A stretch of DNA of 64,000 bases from Cavenderia fasciculata (GCF_000203815.1 NW_004457708.1:558001-622000); one strand, 5' to 3'. Positions 1-12,871 are shown, counted from the first letter of the stretch. Notes: generated by a model from the sequence alone, not told the origin. Made by a program: numbers and translations.

Positions 1-3000
1 CACGACACTCTCGCATTTCTCCAACATGCTAATCACCATCCATTGGTAAAATTGGACGACCGTCACCAGACTGTTTCCAGTTGTCATGACATCGGTTGCA
101 CGACGATCACTAATATTTCTAATGATTGGTAAAAAGGTTGAATGAATCAATGATAATCTATTTGAAATTGGTATATTATTTTGAATTGTAGTTGTAGTAG
201 TAGTTGTAGTTTGGTTATTATTATTATTTTGGTTATTTTGGTTATTATTATTAGTAAAAATATAAAGGTTGATAAAATGTGATATGATTTGTTTGTTGGT
301 AGAGTTTGATGATTGCTTGGGATCAAAGAATAGTGTAAATAAAAACACCATTATTTGGTTCTCCAAACCATCATCATCTTGATTTCTTCTTGATAGGATT
401 TGATGTATAATAGATTTTGAAAACCCTTCCACAAGTTTTTCAATGATTTTCAATCTATTATTCTTTACAGTTTCTTGATCTTGTTCATTGTCATTATCAT
501 TATCATTATCATTTGATTGATTATTATTCAATTCTACAAATGATTTTAATAGTTTAAATAATCTTTTAATAATTATTTCCAATGTTGTAATTTCCTCTTT
601 TTCTTCTTCCTCTTGTTGATCATTTTCATCATCTTCTTGTTCTTTTTCTTTTAGTTGTTTGTCAATTACAAAATATTGATTAAATGATTCACTGTACCAT
701 AAAATAATGTCAAATGTAATTTCCACCAAAGTGGAGTATACATCCAATCGATCAACATCATGTTCGGAATTGGTTGATGGGAAATCCAATACTCTGTATG
801 TTTCCAACATTGATTCAAGATAATGAATGGCATTTGGCAACGACTGTACATTTGCCAGTGCGTATAAACCAACACTACGAATAACCAATGGCAATACCTT
901 GATACTATCAAATCGGTCGCATCTAACTCTTGCCTGTTGTGTTAGACCCTCTATTAAATCTCTTAATTTCAAACTTGTTGTTTTTTGATTATTAAATGTC
1001 TAAAACAAAACAAAAAAAAAGAAAGTTATAAGTTAATATTTTGAATAAATAAATTGATAAATACTATTTGCTTACATTTCTTTGATTTTGTAATAAATGA
1101 ATAATAATTTGTAGATTTTTAATATCAATGACAATCTTTGACGATTCAATGAGATCAATGTCTTGCAAGACAATATCTCTATCAGTTTCCAACATGTCAA
1201 CTTTTTCTTGAGCATCTTTGATGACTCGTTTACAATGATCAATCTCTTCTTTTGCCTGTGGTGGGATGTACTTTTTGTTGGCTTGTTTGATAGATTCTAT
1301 TTTTTGGTGGCTCTGTGAGATAATGTCAGAGAGCTGTTCGATGGTTGAAGATTGCATCTTTTCCAACTCGTAGAGTTGTTGGTCGTCGGGACTGCTGTTT
1401 TCCGGGTTGAGGATCTGCTCGAGTTCAGACAACACCCCAACAAGCAGCGAAAAGTAGATGGCAGGTTGATCAATATTAATGTTGAAAAGTACATCCAACA
1501 TTGATTGTAAATGTCCGTCATCCAACGAAGAAGATAATAAAAATTGTCTAATTAAATCTGTCAATTGTGTACATCCAACATGATCAGAATAATCTAAATA
1601 TTTTCCAATTAAAATGATTTGTGATTCTTGAAAGAATCTATCTTCTAATTCCAACGTCCCATCCAATTGTTCCTCTTCCTGTTCCTCTTCTGCTTCTCCT
1701 TCTTCTTGGGGTTTAGGTTGTTGTTGTTGTTGTTGCAGTTGTTTACTTGTAATTAAATAATGAATTAATAATTGATTGTATTCAAGTATTGATGAAAAGA
1801 TCATATCCATCTCTTCGATTTTGTTTTCCTGATGCAAGTATTGACAAAGTACCCGGAAAAAGATAGCTTCTTCCTTTGTCATATTTTGGCAATCATTTGG
1901 AATCATCAGGTAATGATCCATTAAATAGGGTACACCCTTCTTATTTTTAAATATTTCCATCAATGTAGTTTCCGTTTCCTTTTCATATGATTCGACATCA
2001 AAGAATTTTAATAACTTTTTAAAAACAAACAAACAAATAAAAATATTAATATTAATATTATTTTTTTTAAGGTCCAACTATATTATATTTTGTTTACATA
2101 CATCAAATAAATTTCCATTTAATCTTTCAAGCCAATAATCAACAACCATTGATAGACAAGCTTCTCTTACACTTGCCTCTCTATCTTTGAGTCCATTTCT
2201 GACCAAACCAATTCTCAATGGCACAGGGATACACCGAGCATCGATTCGCTTGGCAATAGTCATAAACGCCTCTTTTCTAACACTGGTATTTTGATCCAAT
2301 GTTCTTTCCAAAATGGCCTTTAATGTTCTTTTAGAAATCATTATAAAAGATACAGAAGTTAATCTTACATCTCTAAAATAAATATAAATATAAAGTAATA
2401 TTAATATTATGATTTAATTGGTTGGATTAAATATTTATATAGACATACGGAGAAGTATCATGAGACATCATTGAAAGTAGAGTGGTAGTAACAATGTCAT
2501 TGGGATCAGAAGTATCTTGGAGACGTGAGAGACAATGGATGGATTGACGACGAATGGCGGGGATACGGTCTTTGGCCTTCAATAAAAGTGATGATGTCAA
2601 ACTGTCCCATAGAGTTGTTTCGAATTCATAGTCTTCACGCAACGCCAATAATATATCGGCAATGAGCATAGTCGATCTATATCTAACCGCCTTTTCTTTG
2701 GATTGTGATCTTGACACTAGAAACTCTAGAATACTGACAATAAATCTTTCGTGAATATCCAATATCTCTTGTGGATATTTTATCTGTTGTACCAATTGTC
2801 CTTCAGCAGTACCACCACCACCACCACTATTGTCCTCTTCATTTTCCCGACGCAATGAAATGGCATTGATAAAAGTACTAAAGAATCTGCATATTCTTTC
2901 GATAGATGCTTCTTTTGTAAAGTGTACCAATACACGATCGATAACATCTTCTATGACCTTGTTAAAGATCGCAGCCGATTTTGATGAATGTTGGTAACAC

Positions 3001-3239
3001 TTGTGTAGGATCGACATTAGAATAGCCATCGATCGTTTATGTGTGGTCATTGATCTTTGACATTCATCAAATATTTGTTTTACTTGTTCTTCTATTTTAT
3101 TTGTTGTTGATGATGATGTCGTTGACGTAGTAGTTGTTGTTGTTGTTTCATTCTTCTTCTTTTCTGCAGCTGATGCTGTTAATTTCTTTGTTGTTGTTGT
3201 ACTACTAGAAGTAGTTGTTTTTTTACTTGTTGTACCCAT
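1..3239 (-). CDS. ncapg: Condensin complex subunit 3 (CAP-G/NCAPG), C-terminus outside window
   Basis: HEAT-repeat subunit of condensin, which compacts mitotic chromosomes. Four exons keep frame on the minus strand: 3239-2449, 2372-2102, 2014-1076 and 999-1, with introns starting GTATGT or GTAAGC and ending AG. About 1000 residues lie in the window and the 3' end is cut off by the window edge. The N-terminus is a Lys/Ser/Thr low-complexity leader (MGTTSKKTTT). CAP-G-like HEAT sequence follows: FDECQRSMTTHKRSMAIL, then SVRKEAFMTIAKRIDARCI and GLKDREASVREACLSMVVDYW, which match the conserved CAP-G block around 'LxDRSxxVKEA'. A Gln/Glu-rich insert sits in exon 3 and an Asn/Thr-rich insert in exon 4. 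The start is the only ATG before the leader and has no in-frame upstream extension. The upstream spacer holds an E2F-like site. Assignment to CAP-G rather than another HEAT protein rests on these blocks and is fairly firm. Confidence 0.85.
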
Positions 3240-3379
3240 ATGTAGATCTATTTATTTACTACACATACATAGTCGTAGTAGCTAACTAATAATATAATAA
3301 TAATAAATAATGTATAATAAAGATATAACGTGCAATCAATGAGTACACTATCAAATCAGCAGATGTTTGCCAAATAGTA

Positions 3380-3390
3380 TTTTTGGCGCG
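3380..3390 (+). promoter_or_regulatory. E2F-type site upstream of condensin CAP-G
   Basis: The 11 bases TTTTTGGCGCG match the E2F/DP consensus TTTSSCGC. They lie about 140 bp upstream of the CAP-G ATG and about 120 bp upstream of the ATG of the divergent membrane-protein gene. CG-rich words are rare in this AT-rich spacer. Dictyostelids have E2F, DP and Rb homologues, so a cell-cycle role for a condensin gene is plausible, but binding is inferred. Confidence 0.5.
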
Positions 3391-3508
3391 AACATCTTTG
3401 CCAAGCAAATTTTAAAAAAAATGAAGTTCACTCAGACAGTTCTTTGGGTGTTTAGTAGTCAACTATTAATAACATCAAATTCATTAACACGAGGATTGAA
3501 TTCAAAAG

Positions 3509-4503
3509 ATGAATAGATTACTTTCACCTCTTCCATCAATACTACTAGTAATACTATATACGATTCTATTGTTATCGTCGTATTCGAATGCTGAGAATCT
3601 TGCAAGTATGTACTATACCTTGTTTGCCTGAATCATACTTTGTTGCTTACTTCTTACTAATCTCTCTCACTCTTCTTTAGAATATCAACCTGGTGATGCT
3701 ATTAAATTAGAATGTTTAAATAGACAAACGATGGAATGGGGACCAGGTCCAAGATGTGAAGGAGTTTGTATAATACATTATTACATTATAAATCATTACA
3801 AAAAGGGTAGTTTCTAACTTTTACAATCTTTAATTAAAGAGAAAGAAAGGTGATTATGATGGAATTACATTCTTTTATGGAAAGAATACGTTCCTTAGTT
3901 GTGGTATTGCGATCAGCACAAAAGAGATGTATGAACAATTAACTCAAAATATTAAACAAGAAAGTATGTACACATACCACAAGCATTTATCACATCAATT
4001 CACTTACATTAACAAACTTATCTTTTATCAAAAAAGATTCATGGGAATGTAGAATACCATTATCACCAGATGACAAATTAAAGATTTATATACCTGTTCA
4101 TATACCGGTTTGGGGATTTGTTCAAACTGATCATTTGGATGTTACCGATCATATCAATGTTTTATTTCATGAAGAGGATGGTATTATTCATGGTGCCACT
4201 ATATATCCAGTCAAAGATAAGTTTGTTCAAGTTAAATCTGACCTTAGATCAACACTCACCTATCACGGTCACATCAAATGGCTCAAGGGTGGATCATTTT
4301 CAGAGATATCTGGTGGTGCTGGCGCCGGCGGTGGAGTAAATACTGGTGCCAATGAATTTGGGCAACTATGGATATCTGCAAGCATGTCATCTGTATTCCT
4401 TTGGTGTCTAATTACATTTGTTTTTAGTATATTGGCTGCTGCCATTATTTATAAATCTTTCCTTAAACCAAGATTAATTAGAAAATATTTAAAAACTGAT
4501 TAA
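3509..4503 (+). CDS. Predicted type I single-pass membrane protein, family not recognised
   Basis: Four exons (3509-3605, 3681-3763, 3840-3963, 4037-4503) give 256 residues. The second intron uses a less common GTTTGT donor and its acceptor could shift by two codons, so that junction is the least certain. An N-terminal hydrophobic signal peptide (residues ~2-27) is followed by an ectodomain with paired Cys (KLECLNRQTMEWGPGPRCEG, later LSCG and WECR). A single transmembrane helix at about 219-240 comes next, then a short basic tail (KPRLIRKYLKTD). This architecture suggests a secretory-pathway or cell-surface protein with a luminal domain. I do not recognise the family and claim no function. 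It is divergent from the condensin gene and convergent with the STAT gene. Confidence 0.75.
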
Positions 4504-4794
4504 CCTACAACAGCTGCTTATAGATTAATAAATATAACTTTTGATTTTATTACATTGCAATCTTATTGGGGGTTTAAAAGTATTAATATTATAAGTGAGT
4601 GTAGTTGTTGTTTGGTTGTTGGATGGTGAGTTAATGGAGCGATTGGCTACTATTTGGCCAATCACTAAAAAAAATTTTTTAAAGTATTTATACTTGTTAT
4701 GGAGATGAATATTATTATTATTACTCTTACTTGTTATTATTATTTTTGGATTATTATTATTATATTATTATTATTAACATTCTTTTAAGATTGT

Positions 4795-7151
4795 TTAACT
4801 AGAAAGAGGTTCGTAACCACCAACTGGAGTTGGTTGTGCTCTCCTTGGGGCAAATGAATTCAAAGCAGTATCTTTATGAGATTTGAGGAATCTTGGAAGT
4901 CCGTCTGATCCCTTTGACCACTGAAGAATGTTGATAAATTGTGGATGTTCTGCTAAAAAGTCTGGGAATGTTTTCTTGGCTGCGGCAGTATCGTTTGGCT
5001 GTACAAGATAATGTTTGATACGATGTGGTACCTCTGAACCAATATATGCAATACCAAATTGACCTGGATTTCTCTCACTAAATCTAATAATAAATGTACC
5101 TGGATCTTGATTTGTAAGTGCGTCTTGAACTTCTTGTCTTCCCATATATCCATAAATTATACTAAATAGAAAGTAAAAAAAACATATATTAAAATCAAAA
5201 TATTATTTGTCTTTTCTTTTTTCTATTTTTTTATATATCTTCTTACCCCTCTTGCCATAAAGTTGAAATATGTCTTTGGTATCTAAGAGTTTGCATTGAT
5301 TTACCAAACCAAACCCAGAATCTATCAAAATCTTGTTGATGGATGATCGAACGGTTACCAAAGAAATGAGTTTGTATATATTTAAAATCAAATTGAGATA
5401 ATGGTCTCTTTGGTCGTACCGGGTCTTGTTTTGTTGCTATAAGGAAATGTCTTTGAAGTGTATTTATAAATTGTGGCCATGAAATTTCAAGCTAAAAATA
5501 AATATATATATTAGTATACTCTTTTCTTTTTATATATTTATATATTTATATATATTTTTCTATTTTCTATTTCTATTTTCTATTACATACTTGACCATCA
5601 AAAGCATCTTTCTTTAATAAAACACCAGCACTACCTTCCCATTGACATTCATTTGTAATGACAACAAATGGATTTGAAAAGTCAGATTCAACGGCAGTAG
5701 TGACGCTATCCATGTCACGAATGTTTACACCAAACTTTAGATTTACAGAACTCTTTCTAGTACCAGCCAAAAACTTGAGTGGGAAATGAGCAGTCAATGA
5801 AGCTGGATAGATTGGCTGAGTATCCATCTCTAAAACTTGTTGTGGATTATTCTTGTTGGTTGGGTGTGAATCGCAAAGCAACGTAGCCTTTACTGGACCA
5901 TTGATATGGAAATTTGATCTAGCACCTGTTAAAATTTGAACTACCAATTGATTTTCTCCCAATTGTTTACCCTTTGTAATAACTACTGGGAATGGTTGAG
6001 TTTTTAATACCAATGCAACACTAAAATTTAAATTAAAATAAATTAATTAATAAATATTATATAATCTTTTCTTCTATTTTTCTTCTTACTTTGGTTTTGA
6101 AGAAGCAGAACCAGGATTCAAAACAGCTTGAATTTCATTGTGAAGTAAATGTAATTGTTTAAATTGAATTTGAAGATCTTGCTTGAGAGCAAAAAGTTTG
6201 GCAAGATCGGTTGGATCGAGGATCATACCCTTCTTGGTGGCATCCAAAGCAGACATTTCAGTGTTCATTTGGTTAGAGAGTGTGACTTGCTTTTGACTGA
6301 GGTTGGAGAGATGTTGTACGGTGGTTTCGTCCAAGGTTTGTGGAAGCCTGTTGAGAAGGATCGATTGTTCGTGAATCATTTGGACAAGTGTCTGTTCTTG
6401 CTCTGACAATAATTTATAGATAGTGTCCAAGATTGGTTGTGGTGAGCTGATTGCCGTAGAAGGTGGTTGTTGTTGTTGTGGTTGTGGTGGTGGTTGATGA
6501 ATTGGTTGGTGTACAATTTGTGGTTGTTGTTGTTGTTGGAATTGTTGTTGAGGTTGTTGTTGTTGTTGTTGTGGTTGCATAGAGTATTGTGGTTGTTGTT
6601 GCATCATATGTTGTTGTTGTGGTTGCATCTGTTGTTGAGGTTGTTGGTACATGATTGGTTGTTGTTGTTGTTGGGGTGGCATCTGGCCGAGCTGACCTTG
6701 AGACTGACGGAATGACTGTGGTGATGGAAGCGGACTGGATATCGGACTGGAAGGTTGCATATTTACAGGAGAGTGGGGACCGCTGTTGGGTGCCACATAT
6801 GTCGGCTGTCCACCATTCATAACGGGTCTGTAGTCAACTGGTTGATTTGAGTAAAATGTTCCATTAACCGATTGCGTAATACCAAATCCTCCAGTATTAT
6901 AACCCATCTGCATAACTGTATTTATACTATCATGATATTTACTACAAACAAAAGAGTAGGATACATTAGATTATATTAGTATTTTTTTTTTTTTTTTTTG
7001 ATAGATATCTATCTATCATTCTTCTTCTATCGCTGTATATTATATTATACACCTATACATACTCTGCTGAACCTCCTTCAAACAAGTTCTTGGTAGTCAA
7101 TGAACTGCTATCAAAGTCGTCATAATCCTCCATTGGGAATTCGCTTGCCAT
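4795..7151 (-). CDS. dstA: STAT family transcription factor, Dd-STATa-like
   Basis: SH2-domain transcription factor that dimerises through phosphotyrosine and acts in the nucleus. Five exons (7151-7063, 6941-6090, 6020-5591, 5491-5247, 5161-4795) give 660 residues. Order: a short acidic N-terminus (MEDYDDFDSSS), a Gly/Asn/Pro region with a long Gln-rich stretch, a coiled coil at about 190-310, a STAT DNA-binding domain at about 314-457, a linker with conserved Trp residues (FDRFWVWFGKSM), and an SH2 domain at about 540-640 with the phosphotyrosine-binding Arg565 in GTFIIRFSE. The C-terminus GGYEPLSS places Tyr655 exactly five residues from the end, the same spacing as the activating Tyr702 in the 707-residue Dd-STATa. 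This is the main reason for calling it STATa rather than STATb, c or d. It is slightly shorter than the D. discoideum protein. Exon 1 encodes only the acidic leader. Confidence 0.88.
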
Positions 7152-8556
7152 CTCTTTCTTTCTTTCTTTCTTCTTTCAATGTTACTATTATTACTATTAT
7201 TTCTACTTTATCTTGATCGATCAAGTACTTTGGTTATATATATTATATTATTGTTATCTCTTTTGGTTTTACAATGTAAAGATGATCTGTGAAATGTTGT
7301 TGACTTGACTGGGTTGTTGATGATTCTTATAAAGTGACAAATAATAGAATTCTATTTACAATGATGAGAGTTTTTTGTACAGTACTATAGATAGATAGTA
7401 GTTAAAAGTTGATAGTGGTAAGTGATAAACGCAAGTTGTTTTGATCTTTAATAATAATAATAATATAAATTCTAATATATATTTTCTTCTTGTTGGTTGG
7501 TGGAAGTGGGTGAGCTCCTCTTCTTCTTCAAACAAAAACAAAAAAAATTCAAAAAAAAAAAAAAAAGTTAATTCTTCTTCGTGATCGATCACCTTAATTC
7601 CCAATATTAGAGTTGTGATAAGAAGGAATCAAGAGTTTTGTTAAATTATTATTATTATTATTGAGAATTTCCTATCAAAGGGTTATTCCTCTCTCTTGTT
7701 GTTCTGTGTTACTGTTATCACTACTACATAACATAGATAGATAGATAGATAGAGAGGGACACAATATTAGTGAATGATCTTCAATTCTCCTTTGTTGTTG
7801 GTGTTTGGATGTGTGTATTTGTTGTTGTGTTTGTTTATCATAAGAGATGGATAGCCCACAACCATCATCACCATCATCAACAACAAACACTAAATCCACT
7901 TTTGGTATTTGTATTTTCAAAACAATCAAACATATCATATCAATCGATCATGTGGGGGTTGGGTCGACATAGTATAGTATAGTATATAACACATCATGAT
8001 GGATTGGAATGTCTCTTCTTCATGGAAGGTCGGTTCCTTCATATTACATACAATCAATTGGTTGGTTTATCTGTTTGCTTGAATGGATGGATCAGCTGAT
8101 GACTGGTTGGCGAATAGTGATGGAATAATTATTATTATTACTACTATTATGATGATAAAGATCTGCTATACTTTTGTCGTATTATTATTATTCTAGAATG
8201 ATGATGGAGAATAGTAATAATGAGTGTATGTGTCCTTTGCGGCCCTCCCTATTTTAATGCCCTGTTTAGATATTTGTTTTTTTGATCCCAAACCCCATCT
8301 TATGTCCTCGCGAATACCACGATGTGTCCCTCTCTGATTTATTTATGACTTTCTTCTTCTTTCTCGTTAAATAATTATTACTACTCTCATTATTTCAAAC
8401 AAATATATTATTCACCATTTCGTGCTTTATATTATATATATATACCACACATAGATAGATCTATGTTTGAACGACGATCATAATATTATATCATCGTGAT
8501 GGCAATAGTATTATTTATTATTATTATGTAGTGTAGAGCAGAGCAGAGAAGTAGGT
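7152..8556. other. Intergenic spacer (STATa promoter side / ABCA 3' side)
   Basis: This 1.4-kb spacer lies between the STATa start and the ABCA stop. It holds simple repeats (GATA run near 7733-7753, ATT runs, poly-A near 7550-7566) and a short inverted repeat ACATAGAT-AG-ATCTATGT near 8447-8466. Open frames here are low-complexity with no coding character. I see no gene. It is long for this genome and probably carries the STATa promoter. Confidence 0.6.
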
Positions 8557-11500
8557 CTAAGCATGCTGATGATCAACAATAGTATTCATGGCAATTTCAT
8601 TGCTGTTGTTGTTGGTGTCATGGTGGATGATGTTATGGCTATTGTTATTAACATTGATGTGGTTGTTGGTATCGGTAGACGTTGCTTGAAGTAGTACTTC
8701 TTCGAGACCGGATTGGCAGATACCCCAATCGGTGATACCATAGTTGTCCTTGTTATTCAAGATGGTGTTAAAGAGTGCCGACAGTTTGAGACCACTTGAT
8801 CTTGGCACGGCATAACTCTTGGTCAACGATATCTGATGGATCAACTTGACATCGGGAATAGTACGATACAAAAACTCATTGATATCGGTATCATGTTCGG
8901 TAGACACTGACAATGTATGTCCTGCTCCATATCTAATTTTAAGCTAAAGTTGTTGGAATTGGAACAAGTTAATATAAATATAAGGAATATGTGTATATAA
9001 TCTAATCATCACACTCCTATAGGAGTTATCTAATACTACTTACATCACCATTTCTTCCAATACATTTCATCTGACCATTATCGATAATACAAACACGGTC
9101 ACACAACACTTCAGCTTCCTCCATATTATGTGTCGTTAAAATAATGGCACATTTACTCTTGTAACTATTAATTACATTCCATACTATACGTCTACTATAT
9201 CTATATATATATATATTTATGTATGTATGTTAAAAGAAGAAGAAGAAGAAGAAGAAGAATCAATTAATATTTATAATTATTAAATTTAATTTCCAGGTTT
9301 GTTTGTTTTGTTTTGTTTATGATATCTTTCTTTATCTAATACGTACATATCAACACCAGCAGTTGGTTCATCAAGTAATACAACAGAAGGAGTACCGATG
9401 AGAGAGATGGCCAACATGAGACGACGTTTCATTCCACCAGAGTATTCACGAACTGCTTTGTGTTGGGCGTCGGTCAACATGACCTCTTCAAGTGAACGAT
9501 TGACAATCTTGATCAAAGCTTGACCATTGAGATTCTTCATTCTTCCATAGAATAGCAAGTGTTCACGACCACTCATCTCTCCCCACAAGACATCATCTTG
9601 TGCACATACACCCAAAGATTGCTGTGCCTTTCCCAAAGAATCGATAATATTGTGTCCATCGATAATTGCGCTACCCTTTGTCGGTGAATATAAACCAGAC
9701 AATACACAAAGAGTTGTTGTCTTTCCACTTCCATTTGGTCCCACTAAAAAGAAAAAAGAAAAAGAAAACAAAAGGTAATTAATTATTTTATATTGTATTA
9801 CATATGTATATACATATTTTTATGTTTTAAACTTACATAAACCAAAACATTGACCTTTTTCAACAGATAGAGTTAGATTGTCGACAGCTTGAATGGTACG
9901 ATTCATAACCTTGAATGTTTTGGATAGATTCATAATTCTAACAGATGCCGAACATTCATTGGAATAGGTATATCTATTTTCATCAACTATATCTGGTGGT
10001 AACATATCCAATACTGATGTAAGATTATTATCACTATTATTATTCATATTTTGATTATTTTGATTATTATTAATTTGATTAACGGTTGTTGGAGAAGTAC
10101 CATAAATTTTAAAATGCCAAAAAGATTTTTGTAAAAAGAATAGTGGATGATGACGAACACCATAGGATGATGGAATGACCATTTCCATGTATTGATGTAA
10201 TAGTGTAAAGAGAAGGAATTCACCAAACAAGAGACCGTAGAGTGATGGCATTTGATGGTGCTCAAAGATTCTGTCCCATGTGAGACCTGGCATATTATCG
10301 ACATAGGCCAACGAGATGTACGATACGGCACGATGAAAAGCGACGTGTGGAACGAGAGCAGTGATGACAAATGTGGCTAGATTGGTATCTGGGTTCTCGA
10401 TAAACGCATTGTTTAAAAGATTCGATGACAATGCTGTGAATATAATATAGATAAAGCTGACAACAGTCGATGTATAAACCGAAGAGAAAAAGACTGAAAT
10501 AAAAAATGAGAATGATATTTGAGTCATACCAAATAAAATAAATAATACAAAGTATACAGAGAATGATGTTTCTGTAAAGAATTTAAATTCTTAAAAAACA
10601 AAAAAAAAAAAAAAGAAAAAGATTAATAATTATTAAATTAATATTAAATATTGATTGATTGATATTTATACATACTAAGAATATAAGCAAATGCAATAGC
10701 AACGAATACAATGACAAGGTAAAGTGAAAAATTAAACATGTAGGTAACCAACCAATACACTCTCATTCTTAGACCAGCCATTTTCATACTTTCTCTTAAT
10801 CTATTTTCTTTTTCATAAACAACATTGGATACGAAAATAACCATACAAAATGATAACATGAATAAATACCAAAAGTCTAAATAGAAATATAAATAAATAC
10901 ATTAATAAATTTGTTAATCTTATTGTTATTTGTTTAGTTTTTTTATACATACTTTCTTGAGGTTGAATCATATCTTTTTTCTCTTCGGTAGCAAAGTTTG
11001 GGAATGGTCTTACACCAGTGATAAGAGTACTGTTGATATCTCCAGTCAACTTTTTATAGATGGCATTGTGAATAGGACTGATAATGGATGAACTAGAGAC
11101 TGTATTGTTACTGAGTAGAGCGATATCAGTTTCAGCAGACAATCCAGGCTTTACATTCAACTTGTTGAAGATATAACTCATCAAGAAATCAAAATTACCA
11201 ATTGTAGCACCTTGATGATACGATGAATAATCCAATACTTTTTGACTTGGGTATCTTTGGAATTGGAATGATTCAGTTGGAATTAATCCTAATGCTGGAT
11301 ACTAGTAAAAAAAAAGAAAAGTAAATATTAATATTTCTAAAAAGATTGTTATTATTTTTTTGTTTTGTTAGTTTTACATACTTGTGGATCTTTACTAGTT
11401 TGATAAGATGTTGTAAATAAACCAAGAAGACCAGAGTTGTTTTGACAACATGAACCTAATTCAGCAAGATTGATGGTTGGAGAAACCAAGTATGGAACGG

Positions 11501-12121
11501 TCAAGTTTAGAGTGGGTGGGAAAATAAATGGTGGTGGGAAACTAATTGGATGTTGATTATCTGGATATAAAATGGGTGGAGTTGCTAATTGTACTAATGA
11601 CATGATACTAATCTAAAAAATGATTTATATAAAAAAAAAAAGAAAAGAGAAAAGAATAAATATTAATTATCCTTCTTTTTTAAAATGATTATTAAATATT
11701 TATATTTTTTAAATATTTTAGTTACCATTAAAACTGGAACTAGTGCTTGAAGGATATTTGTTTTGTATTGACGTTTTTGATAGGCTATTGATTTTTTGAA
11801 AAGAGCAGAGAATTGATTGACAAAGCTAAATTCATGATTTCTAACTTTTAAATCAATGTCTTGGTCACCATCATCATCATCAAAGGTTACATCCATATGA
11901 TAATTCTCTTCATTCTTTTTCTTTTCTTCCAATTCAATGTCACCTAGCATTCGATCGATATTGGCCTTTTTCTTAATCTCCAATTCGATATCTTCATCAA
12001 TATTATTATTATTATTATTATTATTTGGTTCCTATAAAATATTTTAAAATATAGAGAAAAGTAATTAGAACTATATTTTTTTAAGATCTTTCTTTCTTTC
12101 TTTAAAAAATAGATTTACCAT
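8557..12121 (-). CDS. ABC transporter, subfamily A, half-size (one TMD, one NBD)
   Basis: ATP-driven membrane transporter, probably lipid-related as in other ABCA members. Nine exons (12121-12119, 12031-11726, 11612-11382, 11301-10953, 10876-10676, 10589-9837, 9743-9347, 9194-9044, 8943-8557) sum to 925 residues. An acidic N-terminal tail precedes the first membrane region (FKKSIAYQKRQYKTNILQAL). A large luminal loop rich in Pro and Asn and further helices follow, including the ABCA-typical EKENRLRESMKMAGL. The single nucleotide-binding domain has Walker A GPNGSGKTT (~617), signature YSGGMKRRL, Walker B VVLLDEPTAGVD and H-loop TTHNMEEAE. Exon 1 appears to be only the ATG, with GTAAAT directly after it; the joined frame is MEPNNNN. 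The exon 6 acceptor has two in-frame choices; the one giving KFKFFTETSFSV fits the family better. One TMD-NBD unit implies dimerisation. Confidence 0.85.
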
Positions 12122-12871
12122 TGATTATAACAAATAATATATTTTTTTTCCGATTTCTAATTTATCTCTATCTCTATTCTTTTGAAATATTTTTAAATTT
12201 ATGATACAAATCTATAACAATGAATTGTTGTTGTTGTTGTAATGAATGAGATGAATGTTGTTTGGATGCTTAAATATTAATCCCCTCATTTTTAAAAAAT
12301 GCGGATGAAGAAAAGAAAACAACAATTATTGGTAGGTGATGGTGGCATAATTGCACCATCATCATCAAAGCAACGTATAAGAATAAGATGTGGATGAATA
12401 GATTTGTTTAAAGAGTGAAGTCACATTTCAACTAATCGAACACCTTGATTACCTGCAAAACATACCCCACCCACCATACTAAAGGTGAAGATCACCATTT
12501 AAATGGGGGTGTGTGGGAGATGGTCTCATTGAATAGTGTTTTCCTCACCCGATTTCTTTTTTTCTTTACCCTTTTCAAAAAGAAATCGGATGAGGAAAGG
12601 ATGGTTTTGTGTGTTGTTTTGTTGGATGGGGGTTACAACCAAAGTAATCATCGTCGGCAATTAAGCAAAAATAAACCCAAATTTCGGAATTAGAAAAATA
12701 ATATCCCCGTGCGGGTATGGGAATGGGGGAGCGATCAGATCTCGCGCCCAACCGGTTGGGTGTAACCAATTATACTTATAAGATTATAGTTGTAAAGTAA
12801 AAATAACAAACCATGCATGGTTTTATTGATTGAAGTATATAAATATATAAATATAAATTGATTTATAGAGA
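12122..12871. other. Hairpin-rich intergenic spacer
   Basis: This 750-bp spacer between two minus-strand genes contains several inverted repeats: arms GATGGTG/CACCATC at 12338-12360, a loose pair of C-rich and G-rich arms at about 12461-12520, the long hairpin at 12540-12598, and a GC-rich patch at 12700-12770 with the palindrome CCCAACCGGTTGGG. No gene is supported. The density of self-complementary sequence is greater than in other spacers here. Confidence 0.55.
12540..12598. repeat. Perfect-looking hairpin, 22-bp arms
   Basis: Arms 12540-12561 and 12577-12598 are complementary over 22 bases with one mismatch, which would be a G-U wobble in one RNA orientation. They flank a 15-nt pyrimidine-rich loop. 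This could be a small-RNA precursor, a MITE remnant or a 3'-end structure. Confidence 0.7.

Noticed and set aside
6467-6715. Plus-strand Leu/Trp-rich open frame
   Set aside because: It is the antisense of the Gln-rich stretch of the STATa exon; the CAA/TTG repeats keep several frames open.
7356-7938. Minus-strand open frames in the STATa upstream spacer
   Set aside because: They are low-complexity (Phe/Glu and Gln/Ser runs) with no domain or splice continuation and sit in microsatellite-rich DNA.
12575-12769. Minus-strand frame reading PIPARGYYF through the GC-rich patch
   Set aside because: The words recall retroelement-like filler seen in translations of GC-rich repeats, but there are no polymerase, integrase or terminal repeat signals, so no element is claimed.
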